A DNA stretch of 12,789 bases from JAICIG01 sp035532215 (GTDB lineage Bacteria > Planctomycetota > Planctomycetia > Pirellulales > JAICIG01). Position 1 is the first letter of the stretch; each line of letters starts with the position of its first letter. Shown one piece after another: positions 7,409 to 12,789 of the stretch. The notes under the pieces are model-generated. The model worked only from the letters and a program-made list of their open reading frames with translations. It was not told the DNA's origin and did not search any database. A program made the translations under genes and the position numbers. The DNA lies in NCBI GenBank assembly GCA_035532215.1, contig DATKRK010000270.1, positions 1-12,789 of the forward strand. Direction: 5' to 3'.

Positions 7409-8810
7409 GGTCTGCTTCCCGGACGTTCAGGGCGGAAGAGACGCCGACGGCCGCCGCATGGCCCTCGGAACCGACGATCTCGACGAGCGTCCCTTCGTCG
7501 AGCCCTGGGCCATGCTCCTCGATCACCTGGTCGTCGAGCTTGAGGCCGGCGAGCACTTCCGCATGCATGCCGTCTTCGCGGCCGACTTGCACCGCGCCCC
7601 TGCTGGCTCGGCCATCGCGGACCAGATAGACGAATCGCTCTCCCTTCGCTTCGCCCGCCAAGCACGTCGAGGGAATGGTGACGGCGTTCTTTCGCCGGCC
7701 CAGTTCGATCGTGGCGCTGCCGAACATGCCGTCGGTCAACAGCCCTTCAAGATTACGAACGTCGATCTCGGTGCGCATGGTGCGGGTGTTATAGTCCAGC
7801 GACGTGGCGGTGCGCGCCACGAAGCCTTTGAATTCGCGGCCTTCCAGCGAGTCGACGCGAAGCGAGGCCGCGTTGCCGCGGTGCGTGTTCGGCGCCTCTT
7901 GGTCGGGAACCCAGACAATCACGCGCATCAGATCGGTCTCGGCCACCGCCAATACCGGTTGAGCCCCCCCGGCGGCTGCGTCGCGGATGAAATCGCCGTC
8001 GTGAAAATTACGTGCGGTAATGACGCCGTTGTAGGGAGAGCGGATGCGCGTATATTCTTCCAGCACGGTCGCCTGGGCGAGCACTGCCGTGGCGACCTGG
8101 ACTTGGGCCTGGGCGCTCGATAATTCCGCCTTGGCCCTCGTCAAATGGGCCGTCGCCGCGGCCACCGCGGCCTCGGCGGTGGCGACGGCCTTTTCGGCTG
8201 AAACCTGGGCGGCCTCGGCGGCCTGGCGAGCCTCGAAGCTTTCATCGACCAGTTCCTGCTCGATGGCTTTCAGCTTGGCCAGTCTCGCCATGCGGTTGTA
8301 TTGAAGCTCGCGCAATTTGAGCAAGGCCGCGGCGGTAATCAGCTCGGACTGCGTCTGCTCGAGCCGGGCTCGCGATTCAGCCAGGTCGGAGTCAGCCTCG
8401 GCGATCTGGGCTTGGGAGACTTCGACCAACGCTTGGGTATTGGCGAGGTCGGCCTTCGCTTTCTCGACTCCGGCGACGATTTCCGGGGCGAAGACTTCCG
8501 CGAGCAAGTCCCTTCGCTTGACGCGGTCGCCAATGTCGACGACCTGATGCTGCAAGAATCCGGATACCTTGGCATAGAGATCCGCGCGCTGAAACGCGTG
8601 AATCGAGGCCGGACGAGTGACGCTCCAGGGCAGCCCGCCCGGCTGTGGATGCACGACCCGAACTTTGATGCGCAGCTCGGTTCGGGACTTCGCCGATTCG
8701 GAACGCGAAATCGATCTCGCCCGAGCGGCGCCGAACATCAGCCAGCCGATGACAACGGCGCCCAGCGCGAACGCGACCGTCGCCCAGATCATCGTCGCGT
8801 AAGTTCTCAT
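7392..8810 (-). CDS. HlyD/AcrA-type periplasmic adaptor (membrane fusion protein) of RND pump
   Basis: The 472-residue product should bridge the RND permease and an outer-membrane channel. Residues 6-26 form an uncleaved-looking membrane anchor. The first half of a lipoyl-like domain is around 76-108 (ADLYAKVSGFLQ, DIGDRVKRRDLL). An Ala/Glu/Gln-rich coiled-coil hairpin runs from about 110 to 250, long enough to contact an outer-membrane channel. The second lipoyl half is near 252-276 (YTRIRSPYNGVITARNFHDG). A beta-barrel region follows to about 375 and a membrane-proximal domain to the end. The coiled coil is rich in short Ala/Glu near-repeats. The gene is first in a minus-strand operon whose next gene starts inside its last codons. 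The ATG at 8810 lies directly ahead of the membrane anchor; no convincing Shine-Dalgarno site or promoter was found in the 188 bases upstream. Confidence 0.92.
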   Translation of the reverse strand: MRTYATMIWATVAFALGAVVIGWLMFGAARARSISRSESAKSRTELRIKVRVVHPQPGGLPWSVTRPASIHAFQRADLYAKVSGFLQHQVVDIGDRVKRRDLLAEVFAPEIVAGVEKAKADLANTQALVEVSQAQIAEADSDLAESRARLEQTQSELITAAALLKLRELQYNRMARLAKLKAIEQELVDESFEARQAAEAAQVSAEKAVATAEAAVAAATAHLTRAKAELSSAQAQVQVATAVLAQATVLEEYTRIRSPYNGVITARNFHDGDFIRDAAAGGAQPVLAVAETDLMRVIVWVPDQEAPNTHRGNAASLRVDSLEGREFKGFVARTATSLDYNTRTMRTEIDVRNLEGLLTDGMFGSATIELGRRKNAVTIPSTCLAGEAKGERFVYLVRDGRASRGAVQVGREDGMHAEVLAGLKLDDQVIEEHGPGLDEGTLVEIVGSEGHAAAVGVSSALNVREADHAKAD

Positions 8811-8998
8811 TCTCGGTCCGAACCGCCGCTTGTTAGCAGCCTGTCAGCAAAACTGGAACGATACGATGTTCAATTTTAGCACCCTCATTGCGGAATTTCG
8901 GGCCGCCATTCCCAAAGCTGACGACGCGCCAGCGACCGTGCAAGCGGTGAAACCCGTTCAGGCCGCAATCTGTCGCTCGGCCGCGACCCAACGCCAGG

Positions 8999-9949
8999 TT
9001 AAATCGGACACTTGAAATCGGCGGGCTTGACGGCCAGCAACGAGCAGCCCGCCTGGTGGACCAGCCGTTCGGCCGTATTGCCGATGAACACGCCCGGAAT
9101 GCCGCCGCGGGCCATCGTGCCCATCACCAGCAAATCGATTTCGTGCGCCTTGATGAATTCCAGGATGTAGGCATCGGGGCTGCCGACGCCTTGGACGACC
9201 TCCTGCTTCACGCGAGCGTGCGGCTGCCCGCCGGAGACGCGCTGGAGTTGCTCTTCCAATCGACGTTGCGCGTGTTTCAGGTCCCGCGCGTGGTACGTCT
9301 CCTCCAAGTTGGCTTCGATCAGGCCCGCGTCGGAAAGCCGAGCGAACGGCGAGTTGAAAACGTGCAGCAAATGAACGTTCGCCCCGGCAAGCGCCGCCAG
9401 CCGCATCGCCAGCCGCAAAGCGCTGTCGCTGACCTCGCTGAAGTCGCTGGCGACCAGGAGGTTCGTCGGGGCCGGCCGCGCGTCGGGGCGCGTGACCCAA
9501 ACGGGACAGGGGCAGTTTTGCAGGAGCTTCATCGCGGTGCTGCCGAACAGCATTCGCCCGATCGCGCCCATGCCGCGAGTGCCGACGATCGCCAAATCGT
9601 GGCCGCCGCGCACCACTTCGCGAGTGATTTCGACCCACCCTTTGCCCGTTGTAAGCTGGCTCTTGGCCGCCACCCCATCCTTGGCCGCCCGGTCGACCAA
9701 TTCCTGAAGCACGGATTGCCCCAAGGCTTCGATGCGACGCTCGATATCGGCCGGGTCGTCTCCCAGAGGTTGGATTTCGGCCGCCGACAACTCGACTGCG
9801 GCGAAGAACGTTAGCTCTGCTCGGGCCTTGCCGCCCAGCCAAATCGCCTGCTTGATCGCCTGTTCGAGCGGTGCAGAAAATCGAGTCTCTCCGCTCTGCA
9901 CGGCTTGCAGCAGATCGACCCCGACCAAAATCCTCTTCACGTCCGGCAT
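8999..9949 (-). CDS. Tandem-domain universal stress protein (UspA family)
   Basis: The 316-residue cytoplasmic protein has two UspA domains in series. Domain 1 (about 1-155) starts KRILVGVDLL and carries the ATP-binding signature GTRGMGAIGRMLFGST (123-138). Domain 2 (about 160-310) starts TNLLVASDFSE and carries GTMARGGIPGVFIGNTAE (277-294). Both match the G-2x-G-9x-G(S/T) type closely, with Asn replacing Ser in the second, so nucleotide binding is likely in both. The start at ATG 9949 is set by an AAAGGAG site 8 bases upstream and by the MPDVKRILVGVD opening; an upstream in-frame start would only add 11 residues that include the ribosome site. The gene lies upstream of, and in the same orientation as, the efflux operon, with a 188-base gap, so joint transcription is possible but unproven. 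Confidence 0.93.
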   Translation of the reverse strand: MPDVKRILVGVDLLQAVQSGETRFSAPLEQAIKQAIWLGGKARAELTFFAAVELSAAEIQPLGDDPADIERRIEALGQSVLQELVDRAAKDGVAAKSQLTTGKGWVEITREVVRGGHDLAIVGTRGMGAIGRMLFGSTAMKLLQNCPCPVWVTRPDARPAPTNLLVASDFSEVSDSALRLAMRLAALAGANVHLLHVFNSPFARLSDAGLIEANLEETYHARDLKHAQRRLEEQLQRVSGGQPHARVKQEVVQGVGSPDAYILEFIKAHEIDLLVMGTMARGGIPGVFIGNTAERLVHQAGCSLLAVKPADFKCPI

Positions 9950-9957
9950 CGGAGCGG

Positions 9958-9964
9958 CTCCTTT
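9958..9964 (-). promoter_or_regulatory. Shine-Dalgarno site of the universal stress protein gene
   Basis: AAAGGAG on the minus strand lies 8 bases before the ATG at 9949. It is one of only two strong ribosome binding sites in the window, and it fixes the start at 9949 over the in-frame codon at 9982. Confidence 0.8.
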
Positions 9965-10385
9965 CAATCTCTTAGATAACATGTTGTTGCGATGGAACTT
10001 CAGTAGCGAACGGCGTGCCGCACACGCTCGGCGAAGTCATCGGCGCTCGCCAGCTTGACTGCGAACCGGCCGGACAATGGCCGTTTTCGCAGGGTTTTCG
10101 CCTGCGTTGCTCGTGGCGTCGCGATCTCTTTGCCCCCCTGTGGCAAGAACGATGAGCGATGGTAGCGCGACCATGTGTGCCAAAGAGCACCAGCGCGCAA
10201 TTTCGCACGCCCCTAACCCCGGGCGGGCGGCTCGCGAGATGGCGTTGAGGCCCGTCGAGTCGAGGGGTTCGTCCGGGATTCGAGGCAAACAAACTAGCGA
10301 AGGGACGCTCCTGCAAGCCATCGGCTGCGGTTATGATGGGCTGACGAGTTTTGGGGCTGGGGCGGGTGTAAGGACTGCGGAAGCC

Positions 10386-10402
10386 TAAAACGCGGCGTTT
10401 TA
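10386..10402. promoter_or_regulatory. Perfect 17-base palindrome, possible operator
   Basis: TAAAACGC (10386-10393) and GCGTTTTA (10395-10402) are exact inverted copies around a single G. A one-base centre is a poor RNA hairpin loop, so a dimeric DNA-binding protein is the more natural reader. It lies 57 bases before the start codon of the ceramidase fusion, within the likely promoter region. The regulator is unknown. Function is inferred from position and symmetry only. Confidence 0.4.
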
Positions 10403-10445
10403 TTCCGCGTGCGAAATGGGGCGGCGACTTTGTTTTGATTCGCCC

Positions 10446-10451
10446 AAGGAG
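10446..10451 (+). promoter_or_regulatory. Shine-Dalgarno site of the ceramidase fusion gene
   Basis: AAGGAG lies 8 bases upstream of the ATG at 10460. It fixes the start directly ahead of the signal peptide MKLWRWGVLLAGVA. Confidence 0.8.
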
Positions 10452-10459
10452 AACGCAAG

Positions 10460-12789
10460 ATGAAGCTTTGGCGTTGGGGCGTGCTGCTGGCGGGGGTGGC
10501 GACGGGCCAGGTTGCGACGGGCCAGGTTGCGACGGGCGAGGTTGCAGTCGGTGCGCACGGGTCGGCTGGCCAAACGGCGCCGATCGAGGCCGGCGTTGCC
10601 GCCGTCGATATCACGCCGAACTATCCCGTCCGCTTGAGCGGCTTTGGCTTTCGCCGCGAAGAATCGGAAGGCGTGACGCAGCGCATTTGGGCCAAGGCGC
10701 TGGCCATCGGCAGCGATGGGCAAGGCCCGGCCGTGGTGCTCGCGGTCGACAATTGCGGCGTGCCCGACGCGGTGGTCGAAGAGGTCGCCCGCCGACTGAA
10801 GCGGGCCTACGGCCTGCCGCGCGAGCGGTTCGCCGTTACCTTCACCCACACGCACACGGCGCCGATGCTCAAAGGCGTGCTGCCGACCCTGTTCAGCCTG
10901 CCAATCCCGCCGGAACACCAAGCGCATATCGACCGCTACACGGCCGAACTGACCGATCATCTGGAACAAGTCTCTTTAGCGGCGCTCAAGGATCGCAAGC
11001 CCGCGAAGCTTTCGTGGGGCGTCGGCAGCGCGGCGTTTTCCAAGAATCGCCGCACTCCAGGCGGACCGGTCGATCACGATCTGCCGCTGTTGGCCGTCAA
11101 GGATCTCGACGGCAAATTGCGGGCCGCGTGGGTCAGCTACGCCTGCCACGCCGTCACGCTCTCGAACAATCGCATCAGCGGCGACTGGGCCGGCTATGCG
11201 CGGGAAGCGATCGAAAAGAATCATCCCGGCGCCGTGGCGCTGGTCTCGATCGGCTGCGGCGCCGACCAGAACCCGCTTTCCGGCGTGACGGGCGACAAAG
11301 TCGAGATCGCGGCGGGCCAGGGCGCCGAGATCGCCGTGGAGGTCGAGCGCCTGCTGGCCGGCTATCTGGCGCCGATCACTGAGCCGGTGACGGGCCGCTT
11401 CGAGCGGTTCGATCTGCCGCTCGACGAACGACCGGACCGCGCCGAGTGGGAGCGTCGCGCCGCGAAAGGCAGCTATATCGGCTATCACGCCCAGGTGCAG
11501 TTGGCCCGCCTCGATCGCGGCGAAAAACTCAAGGACCACATCGGCTATTCGGTCGAGACTTGGACCTTCGGCGATCAACTGGCGATGGTCTTTCTGCCGG
11601 GCGAAGTGGTCGTCGATTATTCGTTGCGGTTGAAGCGCGAACTCGACCGCGGCCGGCTGTGGATCAACGCTTATTCGAACGACGCGCCCTGCTACATTCC
11701 GTCCGAGCGCGTGCTCAAGGAAGGCGGCTACGAAGGCGCCGCGGCCATGACGTATTACGACGTGCCCGCCAAGTTCGCGCCCGGCTTGGAAGAGAAGATC
11801 ATTTCCGCCGTGTACAAGCAGGCGCCCGAATCGTTTCGAAAGCCGATCGACGCGGGCGACCAGCCGGGCGCCAAACCTCTTTCGCCGCAGCAATCCGGTG
11901 CGCGGATTCGCACCAAGCCCGGCTTCGTCGTCGAATTGGCGGCGGCCGAGCCGCTGGTGACCGATCCGGTAGCCATCGACTTTTCTTCCGACGGCCGGCT
12001 ATGGGTCGCCGAAATGCACGACTACCCGAGCGGCCTGACGGGTGACTACGCCCCAGGCGGCCGCGTCCGCTTGCTCACTGACGCCGACGGCGACGGCCGC
12101 TACGATGCCAGCAGCGTGTTCCTAGACGGCATTCCCTTTCCGACCGGAGTCACCGCCTGGCGCAAGGGCGTGCTGGTCTGTGCGGCGCCCGACATCATCT
12201 ACGCCGAAGATACCGACGGCGACGGCGCGGCCGACGTGCGCCGCGTGCTGTATAGCGGCTTCGGCACGCACAACTATCAGGCCCGCGTGAACAGCCTCGT
12301 CTACGGGCTTGATCATTGGGTGTACGGCTCGTGCGGGCTGTTTGGCGGGGAGATCAAAAGCTTCGCCGGCGAAAAGCCGTACGCCTTGGGCGATCGCGAC
12401 TTTCGCATTCATCCCGACTCGGGCGAAATCGAACCGGCGACCGGCCGCACCCAGCAAGGCCGGGTGCGCAACGATTGGGGCGACTGGTTCGGCTGCGACA
12501 ACAGCAACCTGGCCCGGCACTATCCGCTGGCCGATCATTATCTGCGGCGCAATCCATTCGCCGTGCCGCCGGCTGCTTCGGTGAACGTGCCCGGCTACGC
12601 CGAGCCGAATCGCTTGCACCCGATCAGCCAATCGCCGCAGCGGTTCAAGCTGTCTGGGCCGTCGAACCACGTCACGGCGGCCTGCGGACTGGGCGCCTAT
12701 CGCGACGAACTGCTCGGCGCGGAGTTTTCCAACAACCTGTTTACTTGCGAGCCGGTCAACTTGGTCGTCCACCGTTTGCTGCTCGAACC
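10460..12789 (+). CDS. Secreted neutral ceramidase-like / PVC membrane-bound dehydrogenase fusion, 3' end outside window
   Basis: The frame is open for 776 codons and leaves the window without a stop. Residues 1-13 are a basic start plus hydrophobic core of a Sec signal; a pentapeptide repeat (14-28) follows. Residues about 42-470 match the neutral/alkaline non-lysosomal ceramidase fold. They include AAVDITPNYPVRLSGFG and THTHTAP (H130, H132), CHAVTL (H230), LPGEVV (E382) and CYIPSERVLKEGGYE (Y412), which line up with the zinc ligands of the family. The usual GDxSPN serine motif is replaced by GCGADQNP (265-272). From about 484 (KPGFVVELAAAEPLV, DGRLWVAEMHDYP) it continues as the N-terminal propeller of PVC-type membrane-bound dehydrogenases, with calcium-type loops at 541-549 and 584-592 (DADGDG, DTDGDG). 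HEAT repeats and a CxxCH haem domain often follow in that family but would lie outside. The action is extracytoplasmic; the substrate is unproven. Confidence 0.9.
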   Translation, partial: MKLWRWGVLLAGVATGQVATGQVATGEVAVGAHGSAGQTAPIEAGVAAVDITPNYPVRLSGFGFRREESEGVTQRIWAKALAIGSDGQGPAVVLAVDNCGVPDAVVEEVARRLKRAYGLPRERFAVTFTHTHTAPMLKGVLPTLFSLPIPPEHQAHIDRYTAELTDHLEQVSLAALKDRKPAKLSWGVGSAAFSKNRRTPGGPVDHDLPLLAVKDLDGKLRAAWVSYACHAVTLSNNRISGDWAGYAREAIEKNHPGAVALVSIGCGADQNPLSGVTGDKVEIAAGQGAEIAVEVERLLAGYLAPITEPVTGRFERFDLPLDERPDRAEWERRAAKGSYIGYHAQVQLARLDRGEKLKDHIGYSVETWTFGDQLAMVFLPGEVVVDYSLRLKRELDRGRLWINAYSNDAPCYIPSERVLKEGGYEGAAAMTYYDVPAKFAPGLEEKIISAVYKQAPESFRKPIDAGDQPGAKPLSPQQSGARIRTKPGFVVELAAAEPLVTDPVAIDFSSDGRLWVAEMHDYPSGLTGDYAPGGRVRLLTDADGDGRYDASSVFLDGIPFPTGVTAWRKGVLVCAAPDIIYAEDTDGDGAADVRRVLYSGFGTHNYQARVNSLVYGLDHWVYGSCGLFGGEIKSFAGEKPYALGDRDFRIHPDSGEIEPATGRTQQGRVRNDWGDWFGCDNSNLARHYPLADHYLRRNPFAVPPAASVNVPGYAEPNRLHPISQSPQRFKLSGPSNHVTAACGLGAYRDELLGAEFSNNLFTCEPVNLVVHRLLLE
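10499..10543 (+). repeat. Three 15-base tandem repeats in the signal-peptide region
   Basis: GCGACGGGCCAGGTT occurs twice in a row, and a third copy differs by one base (GCGACGGGCGAGGTT). In frame it encodes ATGQV-ATGQV-ATGEV, residues 14-28 of the ceramidase fusion, just after the hydrophobic core and about where signal peptidase would cut. The near identity points to recent slippage expansion. Confidence 0.85.

Larger units (their letters stand above)
9983..10459. other. Divergent intergenic region with one palindrome
   Basis: This stretch separates the minus-strand stress gene from the plus-strand ceramidase fusion and should hold both promoters. Several open frames cross it, but their products are Arg/Ala/Pro-rich or lack any domain, so I call none. 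A short minus-strand stretch ending with TGA near 10000 (RFAVKLASADDFAERVRHAV) looks mildly protein-like and might be a remnant. TATGAT at 10332-10337 could be a -10 box, but no good -35 is placed 16-18 bases upstream. The clear elements are the palindrome at 10386-10402 and the Shine-Dalgarno site at 10446-10451. Confidence 0.5.

Noticed and set aside
6434..7543. 369-codon plus-strand frame across the RND/adaptor junction
   Set aside because: The product is rich in His, Gln and Arg without membrane or domain motifs and lies opposite two strongly supported genes.
8830..9015. 61-codon plus-strand frame between the adaptor and stress genes
   Set aside because: It overlaps the end of the stress gene antisense, has no ribosome site and no recognisable pattern.
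10077..10388. 103-codon plus-strand frame in the divergent intergenic region
   Set aside because: There is no ribosome site and no domain, its composition is Gly/Ala/Arg/Ser-rich, and it ends in the palindrome region.

Overview
The window is high-GC DNA that most resembles a planctomycete, probably of the Pirellulales. The strongest pointer is the last gene. It carries the N-terminal part of the PVC-type membrane-bound dehydrogenase domain, a family largely confined to Planctomycetes and Verrucomicrobia, and here it is fused behind a ceramidase-like domain. The tandem InaA/WaaP-like kinase protein, the dense short palindromic repeats between genes and the scarcity of clear Shine-Dalgarno sites all fit. 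No phage, transposase, CRISPR or plasmid gene is visible.

Layout. Positions 1-343 hold no confident gene, but do hold a compact element of three hairpins (116-194). A membrane-anchored TPR protein follows on the plus strand (344-1297). A second three-hairpin element (1349-1439) separates it from, and slightly overlaps, a protein with two consecutive lipopolysaccharide-kinase-like domains (about 1431-3308). Converging on that gene is a 50-residue single-pass membrane protein on the minus strand (3322-3474). A near-consensus sigma-70 promoter then drives tRNA-Asp(GTC) at 3653-3726.

The next block reads on the minus strand. In transcription order it is an HlyD/AcrA-type adaptor (8810-7392), an RND efflux permease (7408-4199) overlapping the adaptor by 17 bases, and the frameshifted, stop-interrupted remnant of a small exported protein (about 4149-3800). 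The first two form an inner-membrane and periplasm-spanning efflux unit, with no outer-membrane TolC-like channel in the window. Upstream on the same strand is a two-domain universal stress protein (9949-8999) with its own good Shine-Dalgarno site.

A 477-base region between divergent genes (9983-10459) contains a perfect 17-base palindrome. From it starts a large secreted protein that runs off the right edge (10460 to beyond 12789). It has a signal peptide containing a perfect pentapeptide repeat, then a neutral-ceramidase-like zinc hydrolase domain that keeps the metal ligands but not the usual catalytic serine motif, then the PVC dehydrogenase-type propeller with two DxDGDG calcium-type loops.

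The parts most worth a second look are the ceramidase/dehydrogenase fusion, the double kinase, the small membrane protein, the paired three-hairpin elements and the decayed third gene of the efflux operon.
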